Positions 18,037 through 28,934 of a stretch of 64,000 bases of DNA are shown here, one piece after another; positions within the stretch are counted from its first letter, which is position 1, and every line of letters begins with the position of its first letter. This stretch comes from Cupriavidus sp. MP-37 (lineage in GTDB: Bacteria; Pseudomonadota; Gammaproteobacteria; Burkholderiales; Burkholderiaceae), in contig NZ_CP085344.1 of NCBI RefSeq assembly GCF_020618415.1, positions 2,069,001 through 2,133,000 on the forward strand, in the 5' to 3' direction. The notes below the pieces were generated by a model that saw only the letters and a program-made list of their open reading frames with translations, searched no databases and was not told where the DNA came from. The position numbers were made by a program, and so were the translations under genes.

Positions 18037-20477
18037 GCGCGATGACCACGAGCGATCGACAACGGCAATCTCTCGACCCTGCCTCACATCACGCGATGGC
18101 AGCAGCGCGAGACGATGAGCACGTAGGGCACGGCAGCGGAAATGCGCCGAATCGACGAGACCATGATTCCACCAGTCACGGCGCTGCCGTCTGTGGGGCC
18201 AGTGCACGCGATCCTGTGTGTGGAATGACGGTCATGCGGGATGTGCCATACCAGGCAAGCTATGCCGGGGCACAATACTTCTTCTGCAGTGCCGGCTGCC
18301 AGAAGCGGTTCGAGGCCGAGCCGACGCGCTATGTCGAGACACCAAGCGTTTCGGCGCCCGATGAAGGCGAGACGGCGCCGGGCACGACCTATACGTGCCC
18401 GATGCACCCCGAAATCCGCGAGGACCATCCCGGGACGTGCCCAAAGTGCGGCATGGCACTCGAGCCGCTCATGCCAAGCCTCGACGACGACCAGAATCCC
18501 GAACTCGCGGCGTTTCGCCATCGCTTCTGGTGGACCTTGCCGCTGACGATCGCCGTCGTGTCGCTGGTGATGCTTGGGGACCGCCTCGGGGTGCTGGAGC
18601 CCGCGACGCAAAGCTGGGTGGAACTCGTCTTGTCCGCACCGGTGGTCCTCTGGGCAGGCTGGCCCATCTACGTCCGCTGCCTCCAGTCGTTCCGAAACCG
18701 CAGCCCGAACATGTGGACGCTGATCGGTCTGGGTACGGGTACGGCGTTCGTCTACAGCGTCGCCGCCACCGTTGCCCCAGAGCTGTTTCCCCGCGCCTTT
18801 CTCATGCACGGCCGGATCGCGGTCTACTTCGAAGCCGCGGCCGTCATCATTTCGCTGACGTTGCTCGGCCAGATCTTCGAGTTGCGGGCGCGCTCGCAGA
18901 CCTCGGCAGCCATCAAGTCGCTGCTCGGCCTGGCCCCCAAGACGGCACGCCGCCTCAATCCGGACGGCAGCGAGGCCGATATTCCGCTCACGCACGTGCA
19001 TGTCGGCGATCTCCTGAGGGTCCGGCCCGACGAAAAGGTGCCCACGGATGGCGTCGTGAACGAAGGGGCCAGCGCCATCGACGAATCGATGATCACCGGT
19101 GAGCCTCTGCCCGTCTCCAAGCGCGTCGGCGACCACGTGATCGGCGCCACCATCAACACCTCGGGCAGCCTGGTGATGCGCTCAGAAAAGGTCGGCGCCC
19201 AGACGGTGCTGTCGCAGATCGTGCAGATGGTGGCCCAGGCACAGCGCTCCAAGGCGCCGATGCAGCGGATGGCGGACCGGGTCGCCGGCGTGTTCGTGGT
19301 GGTGGTCGTAACCATCGCCTTGCTCACGTTCTTCGCCTGGGGCGTCTTCGGCCCCGAGCCGAGCTGGGTCTTTGGCCTGGTCAATGCGGTGGCTGTACTG
19401 ATCATTGCCTGTCCCTGCGCGCTGGGATTGGCCACCCCATCCATCATGGTGGCCAGCGGGAATGGCGCGACCAAGGGCATTCTGTTCCGGGACGCGGCGG
19501 CCATCGAGCAATTCCGCAAGGTCGACACCCTGATCGTGGACAAGACCGGCACGCTGACAGAAGGCCGTCCGAGTTTTGAACGGGCCTATCGTGTCGATCC
19601 GTTCACGGAAACCGAGGTGCTTCGTTTGGCCGCGAGCCTCGACCAGGGCAGCGAACATCCGCTAGCCGCGACCCTCGTCACCGCCGCGCGTGAGCGCGGC
19701 CTGGCCCTGGCGAAGGCGGAGGATTTCGCCTCGGACACGGGCATGGGGGTACGCGGCCGCGTCGGTGGCCACCAGCTCGTGCTGGGCAACACCGCCCTGA
19801 TGCAGCAGGAACAGGTCGACGTTGCACCACTGGCGTCTCAGGCGGATACCCTGCGGCAGCAAGGCGCCAGTGTCATGTATCTGGCGGCAGATCGAACATT
19901 GGCCGGTCTGCTTGCCGTCTCCGACCCCGTCAAGGCCAGCACGCCCGAGGCTCTGATGACGCTCAGGCAAGCCGGGGTCCGCGTGGTGATGGCGACAGGT
20001 GACGGCGCTGTCACGGCGAAGGCGGTAGCCGGTCGCCTGGGCATCGACGAGTTTCATGGCGAAGTGAAGCCGGCCGACAAGCTGGCGCTCGTCGAGAAGC
20101 TGCAAGGGGAAGGCCGCGTGGTTGCGATGGCGGGCGACGGCATCAACGACGCGCCGGCATTGGCAAAGGCCGATGTGGGCGTTGCGATGGGAACCGGCAC
20201 AGATGTGGCGATGCACAGCGCCCAGATGACCCTCGTCAAGGGCGATCTGCGCGGTATCGCCCGAGCACGCGAACTCTCCGAGGCCACTATCGCCAACATG
20301 CGGCAGAACCTGGGCTTCGCCTTTATCTATAACGCGCTGGGTATCCCGCTGGCGGCGGGGTTGCTGTACCCGTTCACCGGCTGGTTGCTGTCGCCGATGA
20401 TCGCGGCATTGGCCATGAGCCTGAGTTCCGTTTCAGTGATCTCCAATGCGCTACGACTCAGACGCCGCGTGGCGTAG
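18033..20477 (+). CDS. copF: Cu(I)-exporting P1B-1 ATPase with YHS and heavy-metal-binding N-terminus
   Basis: The 814-residue ATPase lacks a standard HMA domain. Instead it has a His-rich start, a YHS domain ([15 protein letters not shown], about residue 58, then [11 protein letters not shown]) and a zinc-ribbon-like motif [20 protein letters not shown] (about 120). The core shows [10 protein letters not shown] (about 460), [10 protein letters not shown] (about 503), [25 protein letters not shown], and the Cu(I) signatures YNALG and MSLSS in the last helices. It exports Cu(I) to the periplasm. A GTG at 18033 overlaps the cueR stop; ATG at 18042 is an alternative. One codon appears missing after [10 protein letters not shown] compared with its paralogue at 59784 (ATPSIMV versus ATPMSIMV). 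Confidence 0.92.
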   Translation: MSAMTTSDRQRQSLDPASHHAMAAARDDEHVGHGSGNAPNRRDHDSTSHGAAVCGASARDPVCGMTVMRDVPYQASYAGAQYFFCSAGCQKRFEAEPTRYVETPSVSAPDEGETAPGTTYTCPMHPEIREDHPGTCPKCGMALEPLMPSLDDDQNPELAAFRHRFWWTLPLTIAVVSLVMLGDRLGVLEPATQSWVELVLSAPVVLWAGWPIYVRCLQSFRNRSPNMWTLIGLGTGTAFVYSVAATVAPELFPRAFLMHGRIAVYFEAAAVIISLTLLGQIFELRARSQTSAAIKSLLGLAPKTARRLNPDGSEADIPLTHVHVGDLLRVRPDEKVPTDGVVNEGASAIDESMITGEPLPVSKRVGDHVIGATINTSGSLVMRSEKVGAQTVLSQIVQMVAQAQRSKAPMQRMADRVAGVFVVVVVTIALLTFFAWGVFGPEPSWVFGLVNAVAVLIIACPCALGLATPSIMVASGNGATKGILFRDAAAIEQFRKVDTLIVDKTGTLTEGRPSFERAYRVDPFTETEVLRLAASLDQGSEHPLAATLVTAARERGLALAKAEDFASDTGMGVRGRVGGHQLVLGNTALMQQEQVDVAPLASQADTLRQQGASVMYLAADRTLAGLLAVSDPVKASTPEALMTLRQAGVRVVMATGDGAVTAKAVAGRLGIDEFHGEVKPADKLALVEKLQGEGRVVAMAGDGINDAPALAKADVGVAMGTGTDVAMHSAQMTLVKGDLRGIARARELSEATIANMRQNLGFAFIYNALGIPLAAGLLYPFTGWLLSPMIAALAMSLSSVSVISNALRLRRRVA

Positions 20478-20951
20478 CTATTGTCATGTGTGAATTCGAC
20501 TCTACCAACCCGTGTCTCCTTGCCTTGCTGCCCAGATCGGGGGGCTAGACTAGGACAAATGCTGGCGTGATTCATGAAGCATAGCCGCAGCCCCTTCACT
20601 CGCTTGCTTGCGCTGCTGTTGTTGGCCTTGTGCGCTGACCATCAACAGGACGGTCGGCACTGGGCCGACAGCAACGGTCACGGGCCCGATCTCGGTGTCT
20701 TGCCGACTATGGCTGGGCTTGAACACGTTCTGCCGCCCACGCCATACACCTTCCGCATCTTCCACACGGCTGACAGCGCGAACAACTCGCCTGGTCCGGT
20801 CTATCTCGCAACGGCCCGCTTGCGCATCTGATCTATCCCTACGCGTGGCCCACTTCGGCCACGTGCTTGACTTTGGTGGCTCTACCCGAGCGTGGGTGCT
20901 CTGACCCGTTGCGGTTGAGCCAGACAAAACCGAATACTGGGGAAGATCATC
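20478..20951 (+). other. Intergenic stretch with one doubtful small exported ORF
   Basis: No gene is convincing here. A frame at 20574-20831 would give 85 residues starting MKHSRSPFTRLLALLLLALC, which looks like a signal peptide, but there is no ribosome binding site and the remainder resembles no family I know; the overlapping frames are equally open because of high GC. TTGACT at 20867 is followed by an inverted TACCCGAGCGTGGGT, but no -10 box fits at 17 or 19 bases. It may hold the promoter of the small gene at 20952. Confidence 0.3.
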
Positions 20952-21194
20952 ATGCATTCCACTCTCAAGACTCTCGTTCTCATTTCACTCGCCGTCGCGA
21001 CCGCGCAGGCGCTCGCGGGTCCCGACTGGGACGTCATCAATCGCGCGCGCACTGCAGCGCAACACCCTGCGGCGACCTCCAGTACATCAGCCTCTCAGGC
21101 ATCGATGTTGGCGCGCTGCAATGCAATGATGAAACAAATGGATTCCCAGTCGACCGGCGGCGGCAGCCCGATGGGGCCTTCCGAGTCCAAGTGA
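20952..21194 (+). CDS. Small exported protein of unknown function
   Basis: The 80-residue protein has a clear signal peptide (MHSTLKTLVLISLAVATAQA, then LAG) and a short mature part beginning PDWDVINRARTAAQ, with a single cysteine in ARCNAMMKQMDSQS and methionines near the end. It follows the copper ATPase gene on the same strand and precedes another Met-rich exported protein. Size, location and Met/Cys content suggest a periplasmic copper accessory protein, but I do not recognise the family. Confidence 0.6.
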   Translation: MHSTLKTLVLISLAVATAQALAGPDWDVINRARTAAQHPAATSSTSASQASMLARCNAMMKQMDSQSTGGGSPMGPSESK

Positions 21195-21349
21195 CTGAGG
21201 GTGCTTCGGCCGACCAGGCAAAGCATGCATCCGTGCAATCCGGCCTCTGGCATCCGCCCTGAGGGAGCCGGACTGACTGTCTGCCCGCCCACTTGTCTGG
21301 TACTGGATTGGCGCGTGGTCATTGAATCGCGATCGATAAGGAGATCGCC

Positions 21350-21652
21350 ATGAATACGAAATCACTAGTAGCCGCAACCCTAGCCGTGGTGATGCTTGGC
21401 GCCAGCGGCTGGTCCGCAGCGGCCGGTGCAACCCGTGGCGCCGAAAGCGCCAAGACGGGTGCACAGGACAAGGGGCACGACATGATGATGGACCACATGA
21501 TGGGCGGCGGCATGATGGGAAGCTGCCCGATGATGGGCCTGCCACCTGGCAACGAGAAGCTTTCGATGCAGATGCATGCGGACATGATGCAGGCGATGGG
21601 CGAGATCATGCGCAAGTACGCGGACAAGATCCAGACGCCACCGACGAAGTAA
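21350..21652 (+). CDS. Small Met/His-rich exported protein
   Basis: The 100-residue protein has a signal peptide (MNTKSLVAATLAVVMLGASG, cleaved near SAAAG) and a mature part dominated by methionine and histidine: GHDMMMDHMMGGGMMGSCPM. Such clusters bind Cu(I) through thioether sulphur, as in PcoE/SilE-like and similar small periplasmic proteins, though no defined family is evident. The ribosome binding site AAGGAG lies just upstream. IS copy 1 begins 13 bases after the stop codon, so any original downstream partner genes are gone. Confidence 0.75.
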   Translation: MNTKSLVAATLAVVMLGASGWSAAAGATRGAESAKTGAQDKGHDMMMDHMMGGGMMGSCPMMGLPPGNEKLSMQMHADMMQAMGEIMRKYADKIQTPPTK

Positions 21653-21701
21653 GGACGCTGTCCATGGAGTTGCCCCTGTAACTCAGGACACGCGGACACC
21701 G

Positions 21702-22595
21702 TTAGGTTGATGACACCGCATTACGCCTGAACTCGCGAGGCGAGCGGTATTTCAGGGCTTTGTGCGGGTGGCGCTCATTGTAGTGTTCAAACGCGATTGC
21801 CAGACGCGAGAGCGCTGTTGGTGCGTCAGACTTGTCCATATAGGCGACGTAATTGTGCTTCATGGTCTTCACGAACGATTCCGCCATGCCATTGCTCTGC
21901 GGCGAACGGACCGGTGTGGTCAGCGGCTCAAGACCCAGTTCGCGAGCGAAGCTGCGCGTGCGGTGGTCGATGTAGGCCGAGCCGTTGTCCGTCAGCCATT
22001 CAATGGGCTGCGCGGCCTGCGTGGTGCCGAAGCGCTGTTCGACGGCGGCCAGCATCACGTCGCGCACCACATCACCGCTATGCCCGCCGGTCGTTGCTGC
22101 CCAGCTAATCGCCTCGCGGTCGCAGCAGTCCAGCGCAAACGTCACGCGCAGCGGCGTACCATCGTCGCACCGGAACTCGAAGCCATCGGAGCACCAGCGG
22201 GTGTTGCTGCGGTCCACCGCAACGCGACCGTCATGTCGCCGCTTATCTCGCCGCACGCCAGGGCGGCGCAGCAGCAACTGATGCTCCCGCATGACCCGAT
22301 ACACGCGCTTGACGTTGATGCACGGCGCACCGCTCTGCTCCCGACTGCGGCGCAGCAGCGCCCAGACACGGCGGTAGCCGTAGGTGGGAAGGTGCGCCAC
22401 ATGGGCCTGAATCTCCTCGACCAGCCCGGCATCGTTGGTCACGCGGGCACGGCGACCATCGCGCCAGTCGGACGAGCGAGCTCGCTTCACCGCCACGGCA
22501 GAGCGCGCCACGCCGAGAACTTCGCAGACCGTCTTCATCGGTCGTCCCCCGGCAGCAAGGGCGAGCGCGCAATCAGGTTTTTTGAACGGCCCCAT
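21702..22595 (-). CDS. IS2-group transposase OrfB, copy 1
   Basis: The 297-residue integrase-domain protein has an HTH_21 region ([20 protein letters not shown]) and the catalytic triad in [24 protein letters not shown] and [12 protein letters not shown], ending [20 protein letters not shown]. The frame is uninterrupted, so the element should still be able to move or act on copy 2 in trans. Confidence 0.9.
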   Translation of the reverse strand: MGPFKKPDCALALAAGGRPMKTVCEVLGVARSAVAVKRARSSDWRDGRRARVTNDAGLVEEIQAHVAHLPTYGYRRVWALLRRSREQSGAPCINVKRVYRVMREHQLLLRRPGVRRDKRRHDGRVAVDRSNTRWCSDGFEFRCDDGTPLRVTFALDCCDREAISWAATTGGHSGDVVRDVMLAAVEQRFGTTQAAQPIEWLTDNGSAYIDHRTRSFARELGLEPLTTPVRSPQSNGMAESFVKTMKHNYVAYMDKSDAPTALSRLAIAFEHYNERHPHKALKYRSPREFRRNAVSST

Positions 22596-22936
22596 TCCAC
22601 GGCTTCTTTCAGGATTTCGACCTCCAGCGTCTTCTTCCCGAGTAGCCGTTGCAGTTCCTTGATTTCCTTGATGGCGGCGGCCAGCTCAGATGCCGGCACA
22701 ACGGTTTCGCCTGCCTTCACCGCCGCCAGACTGCCTTCCTGGTATTGCTTGCGCCAGCCAAACACTTGGTTGGCGTTGACGCCGTGCCGACGTGCAACGG
22801 CCGACACCGATGCTCCCGGCTCCAATGTTTCCTGCACGATGGCGATTTTTTCTTGCGCCGTGCGCCGCCGACGGCGCTCCGGCTCGGTCAGAATTTCGAT
22901 GCTTTCCACGTAATGACTAGGCTTACTGATAGGCAC
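22535..22936 (-). CDS. IS2-group transposase OrfA, copy 1
   Basis: The 133-residue protein has the OrfA helix-turn-helix ([20 protein letters not shown], then [10 protein letters not shown]) and a leucine-zipper-like segment ([20 protein letters not shown]) ending [11 protein letters not shown]. The WRKQY(Q/R)EG form is typical of the IS2 group. It overlaps OrfB by 61 bases; a -1 frameshift would make the OrfAB fusion. It matches the OrfA of copy 2. Confidence 0.9.
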   Translation of the reverse strand: MPISKPSHYVESIEILTEPERRRRRTAQEKIAIVQETLEPGASVSAVARRHGVNANQVFGWRKQYQEGSLAAVKAGETVVPASELAAAIKEIKELQRLLGKKTLEVEILKEAVEWGRSKNLIARSPLLPGDDR

Positions 22937-22994
22937 AAGACTATCCCTTATTTTAAGAGAGTCCTCGTGTCCTCAGATACGTGGGGCCGCTCCA

Positions 22995-23197
22995 CCTATC
23001 GCCCGGACGTCGGCGCGGCGGACTTGGGGGATGACTGGCCTGGTGGCTTTTTTTGCCCTTGCCATGGTTCCAAGTTTGACCTGGCCGGCCGCGTGTTCCG
23101 CAACGTCCCAGCGCCGCTCAATCTGGAGATCCCACCGCACGCGTATCAAGGCGAAACCCGTCTGGTGATCGGCCAGGATCGCAATGGAACCGGATGA
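22995..23197 (+). pseudogene. petA: 3' fragment of a Rieske iron-sulfur protein gene
   Basis: Directly after the IS end the frame reads DDWPGGFFCPCHGSKFDLAG, then RVFRNVPAPLNLEIPPHAYQ, and stops at 23197. FFCPCHGS is the second half of the Rieske [2Fe-2S] binding motif (CPCHGS), and the rest is the normal C-terminus of the ubiquinol-cytochrome c reductase subunit. The signal anchor, the first CTHLGC half-motif and the start are missing, and no cytochrome b or c1 gene follows. The fragment cannot make a functional protein. Confidence 0.85.
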
Positions 23198-23256
23198 TGA
23201 CTTACCCCGACAGTGCACTGCTGATCGTCCAACCCTGCGTTGTCAAGGAGGCGCCC

Positions 23257-23587
23257 ATGAGTACCATATGTGTTATTGCCATCGTGCCCTCTGAGCTTTT
23301 GGAGAAGCTGGAGAAGCGCCTCGCAACCGTCCACGCGCCCGGATTGACCGCAACGAAAGTCAAGGGGTACGGCGAGTATCGGAATTTCTTCTCGAGCGAT
23401 CTGACCACCCGTGCACACCAAGATCGAGATCTTCGCGGAGGAAAGCGACGTCGAGGCCATCACCAAAGCGATCATCGAGGTAGGACAATCCACCGTGCCA
23501 GGCGCCGGGATTGTGGCGGTAATCGCCGTCGAGAGGTTCTTGCATCTACACGTTCCCCCGGGAGCGTCAGTGGATACAGCCGAATGA
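23257..23587 (+). pseudogene. PII-like protein gene with a frameshift
   Basis: The first part encodes MSTICVIAIVPSELLEKLEK and TATKVKGYGEYRNFFSSDL, resembling the start and T-loop region of a PII-type protein. After DLTT near 23403-23412 the frame must shift by one base to continue VHTKIEIFAEESDVEAITKA and VPGAGIVAVIAVERFLHLHV, the standard PII C-terminal half. One surplus C in ACCACCC would explain it. Divergent PII-like proteins often sit beside heavy-metal RND or dsbD genes and bind nucleotides and possibly metals. A sequencing error cannot be excluded, but both neighbouring genes are broken too. Confidence 0.75.
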
Positions 23588-23777
23588 CCCGAATCGGCTG
23601 GTGCGTTGGGTGCCGGCGGGGATGAGCGCCCATGAATGCGGCGAGGCACAGATCGGCCGCAGGGCCAGATAACGATGCCCGTTGAACGGAGTTGCGGCGG
23701 CACGTGGCACCGGTCGGAATGCAAGTGGCACGAGCCGCGGCATTGCGTGGCCGGTAATTCAGTTCCAGAGGTGGGCT

Positions 23778-25714
23778 ATGCAAACTGGCATGGCAGTGGC
23801 GCGTACGGGCGACACCGGGCGAGTATGGCGCTTGGCTCCGGGGCAATTCCTCCTGGGGCTGCTCCTCGTCACGTGGCTCTGTATCGCGGGCGCCGCTGGC
23901 GTTTCCCGCGCCGTGGGCGAGGAAGATCTTCTGCCGCCTGAGCGGGCCTTGCGCTTTGCGGCCCGGCAACTCGACGAACACGCCATCGAGGTGCACTTCG
24001 ACATCGCGGACGGCTATCACCTCTACCGTGAGCGATTCGCCTTTGCTGCCCGGCCGGCAGGGGTGAAGCTCGGTACACCTGTGCTTCCACCAGGGCAGGT
24101 TAAGTACGACGAGGCGTTTGGCAAGGAGATGGAGATCTACCATGGTGGCGTCAAGATTCGCGTGCCAGTGGAGGTCACTCCTGCGGATGGCGAATGGACG
24201 CTGGTCGTGACATCGCAAGGCTGCGCCGACAAGGGAATCTGTTATCCACCGATGGAGAGCGTATACAAGGTGGGCGGCAGCCCGCTCGGCGGGCCTATTT
24301 GATAAGCGCGAGGGTGGCACGCCAATGGCGATGCTTGTGCCACCGACTGCAGTAACCTCTCCCGGAGCGGGCGAATACCAGGGCGGGCATGCGATACCGG
24401 AGATCGTGCCACATGGCGATGACGGCGACCGCATCATTCGCGCGCTGACCAGCCACCAGCTTGGGGCAATCGCGCTGCTCTTCCTCGGCTTCGGCCTGCT
24501 GCTGACGGTCACGTCGAGCGTGCTGCCGATGGTGCCGATCCTTTGGTCCATCGTCGTGGGCGAGCACGTGACACGCAGCCGTGCGCTGATCATCTCGCTA
24601 GACTACGTGCTCGGCTCGGCGGTAGCCTATGCCGGCGTCGGCATGGCCACCGGGTGGCTCGGTGAGAGGGTCTTGACAGGGCTGCTGACGCCCTGGGCGC
24701 TCGGGGCCTTCGCCACGTTGCTCGTGGCCCTGGCGCTATCGATGTTCGGGCTCCGCGCGCTGCTGCGGCAGCCCCGATCGACGACATCCGCACAGCAGCT
24801 GGATCGTCGGGCTGCCGCAGCACTGGGGGCGATGTCCGCGTTGGCCGTCGCGCGCATCATGCCGGCGCCGCTATCGAGCACGCTCGCCTATCTCGCACGA
24901 ACCGGTGATGCCATGACCGGAGGCGGTGCGTTATTCGCATTGGCGATCGGCATGGGGTTGTCGCTGGTGCTGGCCGGCGTCGCCGCCGGCAATCTCCCGC
25001 CGCGCGCCGGGCACTGGCTGGAGGTGACCAAGCGTTGCCTTGGCTTTCTGCTGCTGGGCGAGGCGAACTTGGGTGATCACCCCGCTATTGCCACCCTGGG
25101 CCGTGATGGCAACGTGGGCCGCTCTGCTGCTGATCGCCGCAGTTTTCCTGGGCGCCTTCGATTCGCTTGGCCCCAAACCGCATGGCGTGGCCCGGCTGGG
25201 CAAGGGCCTGGGCCTGATCGCCGCGCTGGCGGGAACCATCCTGTTGGTCGGGCTGGCGTCGGGCGGGCGGGATCTGCTGCAGCCTCTGTCGCACCTGCGC
25301 ACTCGCCAGTCGTCGCCAGCCACCGCCGCCGACCACGCGGTGGTGCACTTCGCGCGGATCCGCTCGGTGGCCGAGCTCGACGCACGTCTGGCGCAGGCCG
25401 TTGCGGCCCGCAAGCCGGTACTGCTCGATTTCTATGCCGACTGGTGTGTCAGCTGTAAGGAGATGGAGACGACTTTCAGCGATCCCGGAGTTCAGACGCA
25501 GTTGGCCGGGGTTGTCGTACTTCGAGCTGATGTGACACAAAACAACGCCGACGACAAGGCGTTGCTAAAGCGCTTCGGCCTATTCGGGCCGCCCGGCATC
25601 ATCTTGTTCGGCGCCGATGGGCGAGAGAGCCCGGTGCGGGTCATCGGCTATCAATCCGCATCGCGTTTCCTTGATAGCCTCGAGCGCGCCTTCGGTAAGG
25701 AAGGCAGGCCCTAA
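23778..25714 (+). pseudogene. dsbD: dsbD (thiol:disulfide interchange) gene, two frameshifts, membrane cysteines lost
   Basis: Three frames together spell one DsbD. 23778-24302 has a signal anchor and the nDsbD domain with its CADKGICYPP pair. 24303 to about 25065 has the membrane domain. About 25066-25714 has further helices and the cDsbD thioredoxin domain (VLLDFYADWCVSCKEMETTF). The breaks fit single extra bases in GGCGGGCC (24288-24295) and in GGCGAACTTGGG (25062-25073). In the membrane domain the usual FTPCVLPM is VTSSVLPM and the usual SPCVTAPL is ARIMPAPL, so both redox cysteines that carry electrons across the membrane are gone. It looks like an inactive, decaying copy. Confidence 0.8.
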
Positions 25715-25772
25715 GGATGACATCACCGACTCCAACCCGCGAGGATAACGGCACAATCCGAAAAAAAATGGG

Positions 25773-28710
25773 CTATGCAGTGCGCCACTGCGATGGTGAG
25801 TCCGGCGTGCTCGTCGCACTCGGCAGCAGCCGATGGGCGTAACGTGCAATCGGAAAATCGAAAGTACCACGCAAATTGATGCCTTCCAGACGAGTCGGCG
25901 CAATCTGGCGCAAATCCTCGGCACGCATGGATTCGCCGCCGATGGCCTCAATCGCGTCCAGCGCGCGCTGCATGTGCAGCGTGTTCCAGGCCATCACGGC
26001 ATTGGACAACAAGGTCAGAGCCGACGACACCGCCGCCAGCGACGCATCGTGCCGGGTCAATTCCAACGGAATCTTGCCATAGTGGATGGCCCGCTGCACC
26101 GTGTGGACCGCCTCGCCGCGGTTCAAGGCATGCTGCATCTCATGGCGGAACGCGGGATTGGTGAAATAGTCGATGAGGAAGATCGTGCGAAACAGCCGCC
26201 CGAGATGCACGCCAGCCTCATAGATGGGTTGACCTTTCGCCGCTGCACCGAAACGCATCAGGGCCTGCACTGCCGTACATTGCCCCGCTTTGCACCGATG
26301 CCGCGATCCGGACCAGTTCGTCCCAGGCACGTTCGATCAAGACCAGCCGGACATCCGCGTCCGCCACCGCAGCCAATTCCGCCGGTATCTCGTGATCCCT
26401 GGGCACATGCAGGCGGCGATCGCGCAGGTGGGCAAGCCGCGGGCAGAGATCGAAGCCAAGTAGCCGGGACAGGCTCATGGCGAAATCGGTGTAGCCATGG
26501 GTATCGACCGCTAGTTGTGCCACGTCTTCCGATCCGCTCTGGCGGATGACGCCCTCAATGGCGACACCGGCCTGCCGCTCGTTCAGTAGGATCGGCTGGT
26601 CATAGAAGATGCCCCAGCGGTCCCGGACATGCGTGTACATACCGATCGATGCCGTGCGCCGGCGCGGATCAGCCCGTGCCCGCCAGACTGTGCGCGTGGT
26701 CTCCAGCGACATCATGTCCGACGACGCCAGATCGGCGCGCCCCCAGTGCTGGGCGATCGGGTGCTGATGCATGAAGATCAGGACGGCATCGGCGGCCTGG
26801 CGCAGTTTGCGCTCGTCCGCGATGCGATGCATCATTTGCCGGATCGCGCTGGGCGACAACTCCGGCACCATCCGTGCGAGGTCCGCCGCCGACATTGAGG
26901 TGCCGTGCGCCAGCACTGCAGCGTAGATCATCAGCAGCTCGCTGCGCGAATGCGGTTCCCGACCCAGCAGGAGCCAGCTGAAGTGGGTGCTGCTGTCAAT
27001 CTCCAGCAGGATTTCGGGCAATTGTCCACCGGGGTGCCGCTCGAACAGCGCGCGTCGCAGCGCCTCCACAGAGGCTTCCGGTTTCTTTGCCGTGAGCGGA
27101 TCGATATGGATGGCGCTATCAATGTTCAGCTCCCCACGCTGGACTGCATCGCGCAACCTGGCGAGCCCCGCGTCCAGGTGCGCCACCACAGGATCGAGGA
27201 ACGCCTTGGCGTCCTGCGGCAGCTTGAGATGACCGTAGAAATGGTTACGCCGGGCTTGCCAATCCTCTTTGGAGATGAGTAGGGCCGCCTGACTGCGGAA
27301 GGCGAAGCTGTGGTCCAGGAAGACCGAGCCATTGCGCAGCGCCACCCGCAGGGCAAACAGCGTCCCCCACTCGAAGGCGGCCAGGGCCCGCTTGCGATCC
27401 AAGCCCTCTAGTGCTGGCTGCCAGGCGCGTCCCAATCGAACCATCACCCGATCAGGGAGCCAGTCGGCCCTGCGCGCATAGAGCTTGCGCAGTACCTCCA
27501 TTGCCTCGATCACCGGGTGGGCCGACTGTGCCGCAAATGGCAGATGAACCAGTCTGCCCAGCAAGGCACGGGATAGCCTGTGTCGCGACAGGAGTTGCGC
27601 GCGGATGAGGCTGGCACGGCTCGCTAGATGCTGACCAGCTGCCTCGTCAGCCAGATTGCTCAGTTGCTGACAGAGGGCATCCCTTGTCTGCGTCTCGTCT
27701 GCGACCAGCGCTTTGACGGCGGCAGCGAATTCCCCCAACTTGGTACCTGGGTCCGGTCGGCCCGCGTCAATTAGGCGTCCGGCATCGTTGACGCATTTGC
27801 GAATCCAGTGCCGCAGCATGGACGACAATTGATCCGTGGCCGCGCATAAGGCATAGCGTAAAAAGCAAGCCGATTCCAGGCGGCGGGACTGTTGCGCGAC
27901 CCGCTTGCTGACCGACGCCGGGCGGTTGGCACAGCGCCGCGCATAGTGCCGCACCACCGCCTCATTGCAGGCTGCCGGCCAACCGCTGTGGATGCCCAGC
28001 TTGTACAGGCGGTCGATCTTGTCGAACAACTCGCCCATCTGATGGGTCGAATTGCGTAGCGGGACAGCCCACAGCCATTGTTGTAGGCTCGGCCGGTCGT
28101 TTTCTGGCCGCGGTAGCAGGGCACCCCACGCATCGAGGGAAACCTCGCCGTAGGCCTGCACCAGCGCGTCAGCCAGGGCCGACTCGAATGCCTCTCCGGC
28201 CTGGCTGATCAGCCGCTTCAGCGCTCGGTCATGCGGAATCAGGATGCGATGCTCGTAGAGCCAGCGCTTCAACTCGTGCAGCAGGTCACTGCGGCTCGGT
28301 TGCCCTGCCAGCCGCTCCTTGAGCCAGCGCGTCACGTAACGTCGCTGATGCTCTGCCATCGGGCTGAACCCCAGGGCTTGGTAGGCCAGCATCTGATGGT
28401 CCACCAAGGTATCGGTGCGCCCGTCATACAGCGCGCTCAGCGTGCCCATGTCCGGCGGCGTGATGCCGAGTTGCGCGCCCACAAAGGCCCAGAGGAATTT
28501 TGGCACCTGCTTGTAGGCATCGAGGGTGCGCCCCGTCATGCGGACAAAGCCAATGTGAACGGCACAGGCCAAGCGGTACAAATGGCTGCGCCGCGCATGG
28601 ATCAGGGCCCGCTCTTTGGCGGAGAAGGTGAAGAACGTGGTAAGCTCAAACTCGCTGAGTTCGCGCGGAATCTGCCGCATGCCCAGATACGCCAGTTGCC
28701 AGTGATCCAT
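25773..28710 (-). pseudogene. tnpA: Tn3-family transposase (IS1071-like), one frameshift
   Basis: From ATG 28710 the protein reads MDHWQLAYLGMRQIPRELSE and ELTTFFTFSAKERALIHARR, the N-terminus of IS1071-type Tn3 transposases, and continues to RIAASVQSG. There it shifts frame: the next frame gives QCTAVQALMRFGAAAKGQPI, then YEAGVHLGRLFRTIFLIDYF and the expected C-terminus. An extra G in the run at 26283-26286 (CCCC on the plus strand) explains the break. The DDE core (SIGMYTHVRDRWGIFYDQPI; VDTHGYTDFAMSLSRLLGFD) is intact, but the C-terminal part is lost from the main frame. An in-frame ATG further upstream (28770) is less likely. Confidence 0.85.
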
Positions 28711-28934
28711 CGCGCTCTCCCAAGCGTAAGACGGACCGCTGAGGTTATCGGCAATGAGACCGGGACGCAACGTTTCGACACAATAAGTGCGCTATGAGGC
28801 AATCGCGCCCAACTGGCGACAGTAGACAGCAACTTATTGATTTACTGGGGTATTTTCCCGGACGCCGCCCGGAAACCCGCGTGAATGCTAAGGGTGGCTA
28901 CCCCGGTAAATTGCACCGAAATCAAGGGGACGCC
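25773..28934 (-). mobile_element. IS1071-like Tn3-family element, right end located, left end not found
   Basis: The right end is placed at 28934 because reading inward on the minus strand gives GGCGTCCCCTTGATTTCGGT, close to my recollection of the IS1071 terminal repeat, and because the DoxX reading frame breaks exactly there. The interior is one large frameshifted tnpA. No matching repeat was found left of the tnpA stop (25715-25790), where the dsbD remnant ends, so the left end seems deleted. No resolvase gene is present, as in IS1071. Confidence 0.6.

Larger units (their letters stand above)
21665..22994 (-). mobile_element. IS3-family (IS2-group) element, copy 1, 1330 bp, no target duplication
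   Basis: The ends begin TGGAGTTGCCCC (21665) and, reading inward from 22994, TGGAGCGGCCCC, imperfect inverted repeats that continue to a shared GGACAC. The element appears identical along its length to the inverted copy at 40873-42202. The flanking five bases differ (GTCCA versus CCTAT), so unlike copy 2 it has no target duplication. The right flank starts inside a Rieske gene, pointing to an IS-adjacent deletion or recombination. Confidence 0.9.

Noticed and set aside
20862-20900. MerR-type promoter before the small gene at 20952
   Set aside because: TTGACT is present, but neither 17- nor 19-base spacing leads to a credible -10 box and the dyad does not match CueR or CadR sites.
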